Shown piece by piece: positions 30,645 to 40,067 of a DNA stretch of 64,000 nt (positions are counted from its first letter, which is position 1; each line of letters begins with the position of its first letter). This stretch comes from Chrysophaeum taylorii. Taxonomy: Eukaryota; Sar; Pelagophyceae; Pelagomonadales; Pelagomonadaceae. Position numbers and translations under genes: made by a program. Under the pieces are notes generated by a model. That model did no database searches. It saw only the letters and a program-made list of their open reading frames with translations, and was not told the DNA's origin. The stretch is taken from contig JAQMWT010000524.1 of the NCBI GenBank assembly GCA_029834535.1, positions 1 through 64,000 of the forward strand, given 5' to 3'.

Positions 30645-32002
30645 ATTAACGTCGACGGCTGCTTTTGGGGCGGGCCGCCACCCATCGCGTGTTGCTGCTG
30701 CGGTTGAGCAGGCTGCTGCTGCTGCTGCTGATGCTGCTGCTGCTGCTGCTGCATTAACGTCGACGGCTGCTTTTGGGGCGGGCCGGACCCCATCGCGTGC
30801 TGTTGCTGCTGCTGCTGCTGCGGTTGTGGCTGCTGCTGCTGCTGCATCAAGGTCGGCGGCTGCTTTTGGGGCGGGCAGGACCCCATCGCGTGTTGTTGCT
30901 GCTGCTGTGGTTGCGGCTGCTGCTGCTGCATGAGATTGGAGGGCTGCTTTTGTCCCCCTCCTCCCATCGCGTGCTGCTGCTGCTGCGGCTGAGGCTGCTG
31001 CTGTTGGGGCATGCGGAGGAGCGGCGGCTGTTGGAGCTTCTGTGGGGCCTGGGCAACAACCGGGGCAACTCCCGGTGGCTGTGCCGCAGGCGGTTGCGAG
31101 GGGGGCGGCGGTTGCTGGGCGGGAGGCTTGGGTCCGGCGGACGCCGCGAGTTGCACGGGCTGGGCGAGCTTCGCGGGTTGCGGTTGCTGAATCCCTCTAG
31201 GGGGCGATTGGAATCGCGGCGGCGGCGGCTGCATCGGGGGGGCGTAGCCGTAGGTAGGGTACTGGGCGTCGGGCGTCGGGACCCTCGGTTGCTGGAGCGC
31301 GGTCGCCCCGCCCGAGTTCTGGCGCTTGACGGTCTGCCCGCCGCCGCCGCCTTGTTGCGGGGGCGCCGGGGTTTTCGCGTCGCGTCGGCTCGCGATGGCC
31401 GCAAACTCGGCCTCCTCCCGCTCGGTCTGCGTCGCCTGCTGCTGCTGGGGCGGCGACGCCTCGCACACGCCATCCCTCGGCTTGACGGGGGCCTCGACGA
31501 GCATCGACGCGGGCGCCTTGGCCCCAGGTTTGGCGTCCGCCGCCCTCTTGGCCTCGATCTCCGTGCCCCCCAGCCTCAACTGAAGCTCTTCGTTGCGCTC
31601 CCTCAAGCGATCGTTATCCTTTCGGAGCGCCGCGAGCGCTGCCTCCTGCTGCTCGAGCTTTGCCTGGAGCCCCGCGTTCTTCTGCTTGAGAACTTTCACC
31701 ACACTCTCGTGCTCGTTCCGCTTGTCCCGCGCGCCCTCGAGCTCGCGCTTCAGCGTCTCGAGGATCTGGAATGCCTTGCTAAACGGCGGCCGGCTCTCGG
31801 GCCGGGACGCCCCCACCTCTGACGAGGGAGCGAGCTGCTGTTGCAACTCGTACAGTTGCTGCGCGACCGCCTTGTTCGAGGAGATCACCTGCGACAGCAC
31901 CGACTCCTCTTCCTGCTGCTCGGGACCTTCCACGCGGAATCGACTCTTCGCTTTGGCGGGAGCACTGATGCGGAACCTGCCTATCGTACGCTCGCTTTCC
32001 AT
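29882..32002 (-). CDS. Q-rich repeat protein with coiled coil
   Basis: A 706-aa protein from the ATG at 32002; the open frame continues upstream only through the GACA microsatellite and the next gene. Residues ~30-160 include a coiled coil (SKAFQILETLKRELEGARDK ... ALRKDNDRLRERNEELQLRL). The middle is Pro/Gln-rich. From ~350 there are about eleven repeats of a 20-35-residue unit, Qn-HAMGGGPPQKQPSTLMQn, encoded by CTG/TTG-rich DNA. The decapeptide-like motif EEAEFxAIASR occurs twice, once between coiled coil and Q-region and once at the very C-terminus. The composition is prion-like and typical of proteins that assemble into condensates. No catalytic domain; function unknown. Confidence 0.7.
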
Positions 32003-32158
32003 CGCCCCAGGTAGTCTGTCTGTCTCCTCAACGGAACTCGTACGTCGTCTCTGGAGGCGAGAGAGGTTTCGGTCGCAACCCCCACTTCGAAGTCGATCCC
32101 CCATTCTTAAGCGCAAGAACAGCAAGCGCCGCCCCGGATTGGATTCCTCCTCCAAGGG

Positions 32159-32238
<80 letters not shown>
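32159..32238. repeat. (GACA)20 microsatellite
   Basis: Eighty bases of perfect GACA in the 290-base gap between the NAA10 stop and the start of the Q-rich protein gene. It would lie in the promoter or 5' UTR of the latter. Confidence 0.95.
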
Positions 32239-32292
32239 GGCGCGCGATGGGGTCGACAAAAAAAAAGAATCGCGTGTCGTGAGAAAGTAAAG

Positions 32293-32799
32293 TTAACTCG
32301 TAGTCTCGTCCGCAACGATGTCGGCGGCGGCCTTGGTGAGCTTGAAGGTCTTGCGCATGTCGTAGGCGTCCTCGCCGTCGGCGTAATAGCCCTTCTCGAC
32401 GTCGCGGATGTGGTAGTCCAGGGTCTCCGAGTAGAGGTGGAAGGCGGCGCGGTTGGAGCGACGGACGTGGAGGGCAACGTGAGCGGCGTCGAAGCATTCT
32501 TGCATTCGATCGTGCGAGGAGGTCATGAGCTTTGTGGCGAGGCCACACTTGCGGTGCGTCCGAAGCACCGAGAGCGAGGTGATGTGTCCGTGCGCGGGCT
32601 CGTCGTCCTCTTCCATCTTAGCGAGGACGTAACCGACGACTTTGGCTTTGTGGTCCTCGGCGACGTACAGAAGTTGGGGCCAGGAGAGGATGTGGTAGAG
32701 GTAATACTTGAGGTTGTAGTTCTCGGGGAGGCACCAGAGGTTGGTCTGCTGCATCTGGAGGAGGTCCTCGACGCGCGCCTCGCGAACGCTCAGCGACAT
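32293..32799 (-). CDS. NAA10: N-alpha-acetyltransferase 10 (NatA catalytic subunit)
   Basis: A 168-aa protein that acetylates N-termini of nascent proteins as the catalytic subunit of NatA. It tracks human NAA10 almost end to end: '[17 protein letters not shown]', '[20 protein letters not shown]', '[10 protein letters not shown]', '[19 protein letters not shown]' (acetyl-CoA P-loop, RxxxxA) and '[18 protein letters not shown]', then '[11 protein letters not shown]'. The frame continues upstream, but homology begins exactly at the ATG at 32799. The upstream gene's stop is only 10 bases away, so the promoter must overlap the 3' end of that gene unless both share a transcript. Confidence 0.95.
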   Translation of the reverse strand: MSLSVREARVEDLLQMQQTNLWCLPENYNLKYYLYHILSWPQLLYVAEDHKAKVVGYVLAKMEEDDEPAHGHITSLSVLRTHRKCGLATKLMTSSHDRMQECFDAAHVALHVRRSNRAAFHLYSETLDYHIRDVEKGYYADGEDAYDMRKTFKLTKAAADIVADETTS

Positions 32800-32809
32800 A
32801 ATTAATATA

Positions 32810-34264
32810 CTAGCCGTACTTCCAATCGGGGTGCTTGCGGCAGGGTTTTGGGATTTGGCGTCCGCGGATGAAGCCGTTGATGTCGGCCATGCGGGGCTCG
32901 TCTTGGGCATTAAAGACCTGGCCAACGTGCTGGTAGTTTGGGGGGCGCTGGGTGGGGAAGGGGCGGGTGTTGGGGTACTTGAGGCAGGTGTAGGCGTCGT
33001 GGCTGAGGTGGTCGTGCTTGACGAGGGGCCAGACGACCGAGTTGAGGAACTGGAGGTCGCCGCCATAGGTGGCGCGGTTGGAAAAGTCGCTAATCTTGCG
33101 CTTGATGCCCGGGACGCACCTTTTCGTGCCGCCCCAGAGGCCTCCGTTGAGGGGTCGATCGTGGTTGGGGTGGTCCCGGATCGAGTGGACCTTTTTCCCC
33201 GATGCGATCCATTCGTCGACGGCCGCCTTCTCGCGCGGATTGAGGCGAGAGTCGCTATCTCGGACGATAAAGCGATCCACGGCGGGGTCGTCGGCGACGA
33301 GAAATCGCCAAAACATGCCGGCGATTTTTCCCGAAGCGAAGGCCCCGACCTCGACGATTTCGGCGCCGTTCGCTTTGAGGGTGGCGACGACGTTTTCCGG
33401 AACGTCGTTCCGGACGTAAAATCTCGCGACCCATCCCGGAAAGACCTCGTGCACGAGCTCCGAATTCCGGATGGCTCCCTGGGTGTACTTTGGATTCGTC
33501 CCGTAGAGCCCGTACGACACGACGCGCTTCTCGGACGTCGTAGTATTTTTTATTATTCCGTCGGAGGAGGAGGAGGAGGAGCCCCAGTCGAAAGCCGCGT
33601 AAGGCTCGGGCGAGCCGGGTTCCTTGTTGTGCGGCTTGTTCCCGTGGCCCCTCACGGTGCCGCGTTCGCTTTTCATCACCGTCACGCACCCGCCGGTGGC
33701 GACGTTCCGGACGTAGGCTCCGTCGACCAGCTCGAACGCCGTACGAGTTGTCTCGGCTTCTGTTTCCGGAACCGTCGCCCGCACGACCCAGCTCGGCTCG
33801 GCGCTGGGGGGAACCATTTCCACGAACTTTCCCGAGGCCGCGCTCCGGAGCCGCACGGCGCCCGTCGCCGTGGCGGCGGGGGTCAGCTCGAAGACGCTTT
33901 CGATTCGCTTTCGCGGGGAGGGGTCCTCGCACCCGACCCGCCCGTCGTTCCCGACCGACAGCTCGCAGCCCGCCGCGCGGTTCGAAAACCGCACGAATCG
34001 CCGCTTCTTCTTGCTTTTTCGGAGCGACTCCTGCCGCCGCCGCAGCGCCGCGTTCTCCGACTCGAGGGCCGCGATGGCCGCGCTCTTCGCCGCGATGGCG
34101 GCCTCGATCCGCGACACGGCGTCGTCGCCGCTCTCCTTCTCGTCGCGCAGCAGCCGCCGCGTCGCCGACGCCAGCCACGACTCGGTCACAGCGACCTGGC
34201 TCTGCACGAACCCAACGCTCGCGAACACCACCAACACCAACAACACGACAAAGCCTTGCCGCAT
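32810..34264 (-). CDS. Secretory-pathway protein with glycosyltransferase-like C-terminal domain
   Basis: A 484-aa protein starting at the ATG at 34264 ('[19 protein letters not shown]'), a signal peptide or anchor. A short coiled coil follows (~40-80). Residues ~90-215 have beta-trefoil-like alternation ([17 protein letters not shown] ...). The C-terminal ~235 residues include '[20 protein letters not shown]', '[13 protein letters not shown]', '[10 protein letters not shown]' and '[21 protein letters not shown]', then 'HSIRDHPNH' and 'GGLWGG'. The RDxDSR and RDHPxH blocks define a family of putative glycosyltransferases in algae and bacteria. DSDS probably serves as the DxD-like metal site. 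Substrate unknown. Divergent from the fucosyltransferase-like gene across 42 bases. Confidence 0.68.
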   Translation of the reverse strand: MRQGFVVLLVLVVFASVGFVQSQVAVTESWLASATRRLLRDEKESGDDAVSRIEAAIAAKSAAIAALESENAALRRRQESLRKSKKKRRFVRFSNRAAGCELSVGNDGRVGCEDPSPRKRIESVFELTPAATATGAVRLRSAASGKFVEMVPPSAEPSWVVRATVPETEAETTRTAFELVDGAYVRNVATGGCVTVMKSERGTVRGHGNKPHNKEPGSPEPYAAFDWGSSSSSSDGIIKNTTTSEKRVVSYGLYGTNPKYTQGAIRNSELVHEVFPGWVARFYVRNDVPENVVATLKANGAEIVEVGAFASGKIAGMFWRFLVADDPAVDRFIVRDSDSRLNPREKAAVDEWIASGKKVHSIRDHPNHDRPLNGGLWGGTKRCVPGIKRKISDFSNRATYGGDLQFLNSVVWPLVKHDHLSHDAYTCLKYPNTRPFPTQRPPNYQHVGQVFNAQDEPRMADINGFIRGRQIPKPCRKHPDWKYG

Positions 34265-34306
34265 AACGACCGAGAGACTCCTAGGGTTTAGAGTTATATA
34301 AGAATA
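34265..34306. promoter_or_regulatory. 42-bp bidirectional promoter with telo-box and TATA-like site
   Basis: The whole interval between the two divergent start codons. It contains CTAGGGTTTAG (34281-34291) and TTATATAA (about 34294-34301). The TATA-like site lies ~33 bases from the minus-strand ATG and ~8 bases from the plus-strand ATG, so it could position only the minus-strand start in the usual way. Confidence 0.6.
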
Positions 34307-35647
34307 ATGTGGCAACAACAACTTTTATTCCTCCTCCAGCTGGTCGTCGTCGTCCTCCGGTTTGCCGCTTGCGTCGACCTCCAAAACAGCAGTGCCTGCG
34401 CGCGCATCCGGTCGCGGCTCGAGGGATTCTTCCGACAACAGTCCCGGAAGCACCGGCGGCACCTCCTGTACTTGCCCGCCGGCGGGCTCGGGGATCAGGC
34501 GTCGGGGTTCTTGGGCGCGGTGGTGCTGGCGATGCTCACGGACCGCGTCCTTCTGGTCCCGAGGGCCGGATTCTTCCACAACGGCCTCGAGCCGACCTTC
34601 GAGACCACAGAGGTCCGCGAGGTCCCCGCGGCGACGGCGGTGCCTCCGTCGGCGTGCAAAGATAGGTCGCTTCGTTTCGCGGATTGGACCCGGAGAGTTC
34701 GGAAGGTCTACGGAGAAGACGTGGGCGTCACCAACATGTACTGCGCCGAGCACCAAATCCAGCAGGTCTGGGGAACTCCGCAAAAATTGGTCAAAATCTT
34801 CGACGCTACTCTCGAAATAGCCAAAGTAGGCAACGTCGGCGACCCTTTATTCCGGCTCTGGTTGTCGATCAACAAAATCGACCCAAACCACCCCGATAAT
34901 CTTCCCTGCGCCTTCCGAGCGCTCTTGAGACCCACGCGCCGCTCCGAGAGCGTCTTCGCGACCGCGGTTCCTTGGGAGCCGGGGAAAAAGGTCGTCGCCA
35001 TCCACGTCCGCGCCTCGCGGTTTCTCGTGGGCAACACGTACGACGTCGCGAACGACAACGTCTTCGGGTGTGAACCCCCCGACCACCAAGCCGCGAACTT
35101 CACCGACGTCTGGGCGGCGGCCAGACTCGTCGAGGACGATTTCGGCGCCGACGCGACCTGGTTCCTCGTGACCGATTCCGCCGCCCTCAAACGCTCGGCC
35201 TCTCTCGCCTTCCCAGACAACAAGATCGTCACGACCACCCTCGTCCCGCGCCACAACGAGGCCGGCTGCCGCCGCCCCCGCGAAGAAGAAGGGACTCGAA
35301 CCTTATTCACGCTCGAGGAGGAGGTCATCGCCGAACTCTGGCTGATGACCAAGGCCGACGCCCTCGTCAGCAGCAGGTCTCGCTTCTCGACGTTGGCCCT
35401 CTTTCTCTGCGAATCCTGCACGCGCGCGGTCTACCTCGCACCTTGCACGCACGCCCAATGCACCCCCGTCGAAAGCGACACCCTCCGCCGCAAGTACATC
35501 CACCGCCGCAACCCCTACGACCTGTCCCGCCCCGTATTCTTCACAGGCCTCGGCATGGACAGCTACGGCTCCCAGCACCGGGTCGGCAACCACGTCGCCA
35601 TCGACAAGATCACCCGATCAGGTCGTCTTGTTGAAATCACCTTTTAG
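34307..35647 (+). CDS. Fucosyltransferase-like secretory-pathway enzyme
   Basis: A 446-aa protein with an N-terminal signal anchor (~5-22). The donor-side motif 'LPAGGLGDQASGFLGAVVLA' (~56-75) resembles the GGLGNQL-type start of GT11/GT23/GT37 fucosyltransferases. 'VVAIHVRAS' (~235-243) matches their HxR motif I, and 'LWLMTKADALVSSRSRFSTL' resembles the conserved acceptor-side region. Two NxS/T sites (NSS, NFT) and multiple Cys fit a Golgi lumenal domain. The exact sugar linkage is not deducible. The start codon is fixed by the 42-base gap to the divergent neighbour. A GNAT gene follows after 28 bases on the same strand. Confidence 0.65.
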   Translation: MWQQQLLFLLQLVVVVLRFAACVDLQNSSACARIRSRLEGFFRQQSRKHRRHLLYLPAGGLGDQASGFLGAVVLAMLTDRVLLVPRAGFFHNGLEPTFETTEVREVPAATAVPPSACKDRSLRFADWTRRVRKVYGEDVGVTNMYCAEHQIQQVWGTPQKLVKIFDATLEIAKVGNVGDPLFRLWLSINKIDPNHPDNLPCAFRALLRPTRRSESVFATAVPWEPGKKVVAIHVRASRFLVGNTYDVANDNVFGCEPPDHQAANFTDVWAAARLVEDDFGADATWFLVTDSAALKRSASLAFPDNKIVTTTLVPRHNEAGCRRPREEEGTRTLFTLEEEVIAELWLMTKADALVSSRSRFSTLALFLCESCTRAVYLAPCTHAQCTPVESDTLRRKYIHRRNPYDLSRPVFFTGLGMDSYGSQHRVGNHVAIDKITRSGRLVEITF

Positions 35648-35675
35648 AAGAAGGTACTAGTGACGTCGTGACGTC

Positions 35676-36764
35676 ATGCGGCTGCTGCTGCTCTCCACGT
35701 GCAGTAGCTTTATCATGGAGGCTCCCGCGTGCATCGCGAAGCGTCATCAAAAAATAGTCCCGGACGGCGGCGACGACTGGTATGAGCTGCCGCGGCGCGT
35801 GGTCGCCGAACCGCCAAACAACCCCCTCGAGATCGCGGTGCCCGCGTCGATCGTTCTGGCCGCGTTGCTCGCGTCGATGGTCGTCACCGTCGACGTCACC
35901 GACGCGCCGCCGAAAATCGGCGCGACCCCGCCGAGGCTCGACGAGTGGCTGGGCCGCGGCGAGGCTTTTCGCGGCGTCTACCGCTTCGCGGATTCTAGCG
36001 AAGAAGAACAACAACAACCGTTTGACCTCGTCGCCGTCGCGTCGCCCTTCGACCTCCTCGCGGCCACCCTCTTCCAGTGGCGCGTCTTTTCCCTCGAAAC
36101 CATCTACCCCACGGGCTTCGGCTCGGATGAAAACGCGGCCATCGAACTCCTGCGCGCTCTTTCGGACTTTTTTGGCAAAGGCCTCTCCAACGCCCGGAAG
36201 TACGAATCCAACTGTAAAGCCGAAGTCGCCGCAGGCCCCGACGTCGCGCTAACCACGCTCCCACCTCGAGTCCTCCACGACGACTTCGTCGACGGCTTTG
36301 GCGTCTCCGTCGCCGCGCGCGCCGACGACGCCTTATTGGGCCTCGCGACTCTCAGGGTCAAGACGCTGCCCGCCGACCTCTGGAAAGGCAGGGGCGACGC
36401 CCGCACCTACGTGGCCTACATCACGGGCCTCGCGGTCGCGCGCGACGCCCGCCGCCAGGGTGTCGCCTCCAAGCTCGTTGATTTCTCTGCCCGCAAGGCT
36501 CGCGCCTGGGGCGCCGACGCCATTTCCCTCCACGTCAACAAATTCAACGCCCCCGCCCTCCGTTTCTACGCCTCCCTCGGCTTCGAGGTCATTCCCGACT
36601 GGTTCGGTCACAATCCCGCGCGCTTTTTGCTCTACGCGCACTTCGACCACCTCCAACCACCGCCTTCGGAACGACACCCTTCTGCAGCAGCTGCTGCTGC
36701 CGGGATAGGGACCGGGACCGGGACGGCCCCTTCTCTAAGCGTTGCGGACGCCATGGACAGATAG
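35676..36764 (+). CDS. GNAT-family acetyltransferase with membrane segment
   Basis: Up to 362 aa; the ATG at 35676 or that at 35715 (MEAPACIAKRHQ) may be used. A hydrophobic segment (~51-72) follows a short N-terminus. The C-terminal GNAT domain (~200-325) has 'AYITGLAVARDARRQGVASKLV', the acetyl-CoA binding R/QxxGxG/A loop (RRQGVA), and the last strand-helix pair 'ISLHVNKFNAPALRFYASLGF'. Between them lies an unassigned region with a poly-Gln/Glu patch. Plastid GNATs of algae share this layout (leader plus C-terminal GNAT), but localisation is uncertain. The tail after ~330 is Ala/Gly/Thr-rich low complexity. Confidence 0.75.
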   Translation: MRLLLLSTCSSFIMEAPACIAKRHQKIVPDGGDDWYELPRRVVAEPPNNPLEIAVPASIVLAALLASMVVTVDVTDAPPKIGATPPRLDEWLGRGEAFRGVYRFADSSEEEQQQPFDLVAVASPFDLLAATLFQWRVFSLETIYPTGFGSDENAAIELLRALSDFFGKGLSNARKYESNCKAEVAAGPDVALTTLPPRVLHDDFVDGFGVSVAARADDALLGLATLRVKTLPADLWKGRGDARTYVAYITGLAVARDARRQGVASKLVDFSARKARAWGADAISLHVNKFNAPALRFYASLGFEVIPDWFGHNPARFLLYAHFDHLQPPPSERHPSAAAAAAGIGTGTGTAPSLSVADAMDR

Positions 36765-37328
36765 ACAGAGACAGCCTCATATACACGTTGGGTTGGGTTC
36801 TCCCTTTTTTTTTTTTAGCGGGCGGGCGGGCGGGCGGGCTTCTTCTTTCTTTTTTTAAGACGCTTGTTTCTTCCAACGCCGGCGACTCCATCGTGTGTCT
36901 CTTCAACAAAACGGGGCGTGTTCGAGACAACCCCGACTGGATGGACATCCCGCACTTCCATGGCCCCAGGGGGCGGCTTCTAAGATCTCCTTCGCTCTGG
37001 CAGCTCTGGCTGGTGGGGGGAGGAATCTGCCGCGCCAAATATTATATTGAAATAAATAAATAAATAAACAAACAAAACCTTCTAGGCACCCCCCCCCCCC
37101 TCTTGAGCAGCAGCAACCTTTAAAAAACCCCCAAGACTGACGTGGACACGACCACCACCCGAACATCGTCGGGGTATTTCGGCGAATGATCCGGGCAGAT
37201 TGGTGGAGATATGTTGATTTTTTGACGTACATTTACTAGGTATGGGTTGTTGTTGTGATGATCTGATCGTACATAGGGGAATTCCGTCTGTCGAGTAGAT
37301 TTCAGGCGGCTCTCTCAGCCACCACCAG
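36765..37328. other. Intergenic spacer
   Basis: No gene recognised. Low-complexity tracts: GGGC repeats near 36818-36840, AAAT repeats near 37050-37075, and a C-run near 37090. Confidence 0.5.
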
Positions 37329-38315
37329 ATGATGGTGGTTCTCCCTTTGGCGGTGTTATTATCTATAGCGGGTGTTGTGGGCGCGAAGGAGTTGGCGCTG
37401 AGTTTCTACCACTCGTTTCCGTCGGGGTACTCGGTGTGCTTCGCGTACGGACCGAGCGCCGGGCAGGTGTCGTCGTGGGCGGGTCCAGTTGCGTACGAAG
37501 AAGCGGTTGTCGTGAGCGTTGACGCAGACGAATACGACGAATATTTCGCGTATGGCAACGTGTACCGGGCCACGAACGACACGTGCGACGAGACCTCCCT
37601 TTTGGACGGTCCGTGGTACGCCGACATATTCGCGACGCGCGTGAACCTCTTCGGGTGGGCTAGCAACGACGACGGCGTCGCGACGACCCACGCCTGGCGG
37701 TACTGGGATCCGCAGCAACCCCTCGACTTTTTCGTGCATTCGGCCGTGGGCTACAAGACGTGCCGGTTCTTCGAGATTGGAGACGACCGCGTCGCGCGAA
37801 ACACCGAGGATTTTGAATTTTTGATCGGATCGAATCGGGCGCGCTCGACGTGCGAGTCCTACGAGCCCGTTGATCGCGTCCAAGTTGAATGCGATGGAGA
37901 GACGGCCGCCATCGAGTTGGACCTCGGCACGCTCTGCCCGAATGCGAGCCACGTCTTCATGGCCGTCGGACGCCGCGGAACCGACCCCCTGAGCGTCATG
38001 CTCGTTCAAGGCCACGCCTGCGGCAACCCTGGCGGCGGAGACGGGGTCCCCTCGTGCCGGGAGCACCTCGACACGCAGGCTGCTGCTGCTGCTGCTGCTG
38101 CAGACGAGAAGAAAAAGAACAAAAATCGGGGGAGTTCGAGGGATGCGGCTTCTACTTGGGCTTGGGCTCCTCGCGCGGTCCGGCTCGGCGTTTTCGCCGG
38201 CGTTTTCGCGGCCGCGGGATACTACGCGGCGACCAAAAAAAGGCACAGGGGACGCGCAACCCCCGAGGAACAGCACGCCCAGAAACTTCTGATTTCCAAG
38301 GTATCTGACGTATAA
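37329..38315 (+). CDS. Type I membrane protein with Cys-containing ectodomain, unknown function
   Basis: A 328-aa protein. A signal peptide (MMVVLPLAVLLSIAGVVGA, cleavage after ~19) is followed by a ~230-residue lumenal domain. This is rich in aromatics and Cys, with NDT and NAS glycosylation sites. An Ala8 tract with a KKKNKN linker (~252-268) precedes one membrane span (LGVFAGVFAAAGYYAA, ~284-299) and a short basic cytosolic tail. No family is recognised. The Ala tract comes from a (GCT)n run near 38078-38103. The gene converges on RPC5 with a 5-base gap between stops, so 3' UTRs must overlap the neighbour's coding strand. Confidence 0.7.
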   Translation: MMVVLPLAVLLSIAGVVGAKELALSFYHSFPSGYSVCFAYGPSAGQVSSWAGPVAYEEAVVVSVDADEYDEYFAYGNVYRATNDTCDETSLLDGPWYADIFATRVNLFGWASNDDGVATTHAWRYWDPQQPLDFFVHSAVGYKTCRFFEIGDDRVARNTEDFEFLIGSNRARSTCESYEPVDRVQVECDGETAAIELDLGTLCPNASHVFMAVGRRGTDPLSVMLVQGHACGNPGGGDGVPSCREHLDTQAAAAAAAADEKKKNKNRGSSRDAASTWAWAPRAVRLGVFAGVFAAAGYYAATKKRHRGRATPEEQHAQKLLISKVSDV

Positions 38316-38320
38316 GAAAC

Positions 38321-38917
38321 CTAATCATCAGAACAGTCCATGACGGCGGCAGTCTTCTTCTTCTTAAGGTTGGTGATGCTGTCGCGAAGGCGACTCGCCT
38401 CGCGAGAATCGGCGTGGTGGACCGTGAGGTCCTTCCATGGCTCGGCCTCCTGCTGGGCCCTCTTGTGGGCGTAGGAGCTGAGCTGGGCCGCGAGTTCGCG
38501 GGCCGTCTGGCGGCGGACGGCCTGGAGCTTTGGGGCTTTGGGGGTGGCGTCGCCGTTTTCCTCCTCGTCGACGTGAGCAAAACTCGGTCTTAATTGCAAG
38601 GTCGTTTCGAGGGGGGCAAGAAACAGGATTCCGTCGCGCTTCACAGCGACGGCATAGTTCGTCGCGGGTTGCACGAGGCCCGAATTCAATGTGCGCCGTC
38701 GAAGGTCTTGCCTCTGGGAATCGTGGTGCGGCGACCGCGTGTCGACGGCCGTTGCGAGCTCGACCATTCGATTCTTCGGCCGGAACCGCGCCCCAACAAA
38801 CCGCTCCTCGCCGCGCGCCGCCGACCGCACGGGATACTGCACAAGAAACAACGCCGACTCGGGCGACACCAAATCGACGGCGACCTCGCTCACGACCTCG
38901 TCGTCGTCGTCATCCAT
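38321..38917 (-). CDS. RNA polymerase III subunit RPC5 (Rpc37/POLR3E)
   Basis: A 198-aa protein matching the Sin/RPC5 N-terminal module that pairs with RPC4 on Pol III. Visible: acidic start MDDDDDEVV, 'LFLVQYPVRS' (~23-32), 'VGARFRPKNRMVELATAVDT' (~41-60), 'NYAVAVKRDGILFLAPLETT' (~87-106) and 'QLRPSFAHVD' (~107-117). These correspond to the LLQYPLRP, ARxKP..ELxxxLDT, NYAVG.xxxGxLHLxPL and QLRPxFxYxD blocks of the family. The C-terminal helix-rich region would contact the partner subunit. The length is close to short Rpc37-type proteins. The start lies 36 bases from that of the divergent METTL21-like gene. Confidence 0.8.
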   Translation of the reverse strand: MDDDDDEVVSEVAVDLVSPESALFLVQYPVRSAARGEERFVGARFRPKNRMVELATAVDTRSPHHDSQRQDLRRRTLNSGLVQPATNYAVAVKRDGILFLAPLETTLQLRPSFAHVDEEENGDATPKAPKLQAVRRQTARELAAQLSSYAHKRAQQEAEPWKDLTVHHADSREASRLRDSITNLKKKKTAAVMDCSDD

Positions 38918-38953
38918 GAGGGTTTAGGAATAATAACGAAGGTTTATGGATGG
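38918..38953. promoter_or_regulatory. 36-bp bidirectional promoter with GGGTTTAGG
   Basis: The complete gap between divergent start codons of RPC5 (-) and the METTL21-like gene (+). It contains GAGGGTTTAGG at 38918-38928 and an imperfect second copy, AGGTTTATGG. No TATA box. Core promoter elements or 5' UTRs must extend into one or both coding regions. Confidence 0.6.
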
Positions 38954-39661
38954 ATGGAGGACCTCTTGTGCTGCGACCCAACACTCTTCTTCGAGGACCC
39001 CAAGCCGCCGACGCGGCGGCGGCGCCGGGGGTGGAGCCCCGACTTCCACGATATTGTGGACCGCAACGTACGCGAGTTTACGCTAGAGACGCGGACCGGT
39101 CGTGTGAGCGTATCTCTCGCGTACCGCGAAAATGGTACCGGGTCAACCGTCTGGGACGCGGCCATCGTGCTGGCCAAGTACGTCGACACCCTAGACCTCC
39201 GCGGGCTCCGAGTTGTCGAGCTCGGGAGCGGAACGGGCCTCGTCGGCCTCGTCGCCGCGGCCGGCGGCGCGCGCGTCCTCTTGACCGACCTTCCAGAATG
39301 TCTCGATTTCCTCCGAGCAAACGCGAAAGGCACCGCGGCCGTCGCGGAGCTCGCCTGGGGCGAGACCCGTGATCTCCCGCCCGCCGACATTGTTCTCTGT
39401 GCCGACTGTTTGCTTCCGGGAGCAACTCACCTCTTTAAACCTCTAGCCGACACGATCGTCGCCTTTCTCCGTAGTCGAGAATCCTGCGTCGCGATCCTCG
39501 CCTACGAACACCGCTGTGACTCTTCGGCCTTTTTCGCCTCGCTTGCTGAATCCCACGTCGAAATTTCCCCGATCACCCCCACCGACCCCACTTTCACAGA
39601 CCCCAACATCCACCTCTTCACCCTCGTCTCGCGTCTAGGTGATGATGGCGATACATCGTGA
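38954..39661 (+). CDS. METTL21-like (family 16) protein methyltransferase
   Basis: A 235-aa seven-beta-strand SAM methyltransferase. Family 16 hallmarks: 'GSTVWDAAIVLAKYV' (N-terminal GxxxW block), SAM motif I 'VVELGSGTGLVGLVAAAG', post-I 'VLLTDLPECLDFLRANA', 'LAWGE' and motif II 'DIVLCADCL'. Members methylate lysines of chaperones, elongation factors and similar cytosolic proteins. The specific substrate cannot be told, and the usual (D/E)xxY motif is not seen in canonical form (ADCL). The ATG at 38954 is the first in frame after upstream sequence that is coding on the other strand. Confidence 0.82.
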   Translation: MEDLLCCDPTLFFEDPKPPTRRRRRGWSPDFHDIVDRNVREFTLETRTGRVSVSLAYRENGTGSTVWDAAIVLAKYVDTLDLRGLRVVELGSGTGLVGLVAAAGGARVLLTDLPECLDFLRANAKGTAAVAELAWGETRDLPPADIVLCADCLLPGATHLFKPLADTIVAFLRSRESCVAILAYEHRCDSSAFFASLAESHVEISPITPTDPTFTDPNIHLFTLVSRLGDDGDTS

Positions 39662-39816
39662 TCAGATAAAAAAAGGGCGGTTATTTGTCCGCCACAGTAA
39701 GCACCGTTTTTGACGCCCGCCCCTTGATCATCTTCTTCACGACTGACGCGTTAGCTCAACGCGAGAGTCCATTGACTTTCTTTAAATACGCAAGAGTAGC
39801 TACTAGCAGCAACAAG

Positions 39817-39890
39817 AGCTTTCATGGTGTAGTTGGTTAGCACCTAGGATTCTGATTCCTAAGACCTCGGTTCGAATCCGGGTGAAAGCT
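39817..39890 (+). tRNA. tRNA-Gln (anticodon CTG), copy 1
   Basis: 74 nt. Acceptor stem AGCTTTC/GAAAGCT, D-loop with GTAGTTGGTTAGC, anticodon stem TAGGA/TCCTA with loop TTCTGAT (anticodon CTG, reads CAG). The T-arm contains GGTTCGAATCC, which also serves as the B box. CCA is not encoded, as usual in eukaryotes. No intron. Confidence 0.96.
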
Positions 39891-40067
39891 TGACGGAAGT
39901 GGGATTGGGCTGGGCTGCCCTTGTGTGGTGGATGGGTGCTCGATGCAGATGGGTGCTCGATGCAATGTCGTCGGACGCACGAATTTCATGAGTGTTGGAT
40001 TAAGTTGTCGACGATGTCTGGGCGAGGGAAGAAATCAAGAAAACTTTACACGATGAGCGTTGAGCAA

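Noticed and set aside
30150-30960. CRISPR-like spaced repeats
   Set aside because: In-frame coding repeats of a Gln-rich protein with variable unit length; not an array with unique spacers.
30104-31822. Plus-strand Leu/Arg/Cys-rich frames
   Set aside because: Antisense of the Gln-rich repeats; no motifs.
32003-32548. N-terminal extension of the Q-rich protein through the GACA repeat
   Set aside because: It reads through the microsatellite ('LSVCLSVC') and into antisense-frame DNA of NAA10; the ATG at 32002 is the sensible start.
32293-33066. 257-residue version of NAA10
   Set aside because: The extra N-terminus is antisense-frame sequence of the upstream glycosyltransferase gene; NAA10 homology begins at the ATG at 32799.
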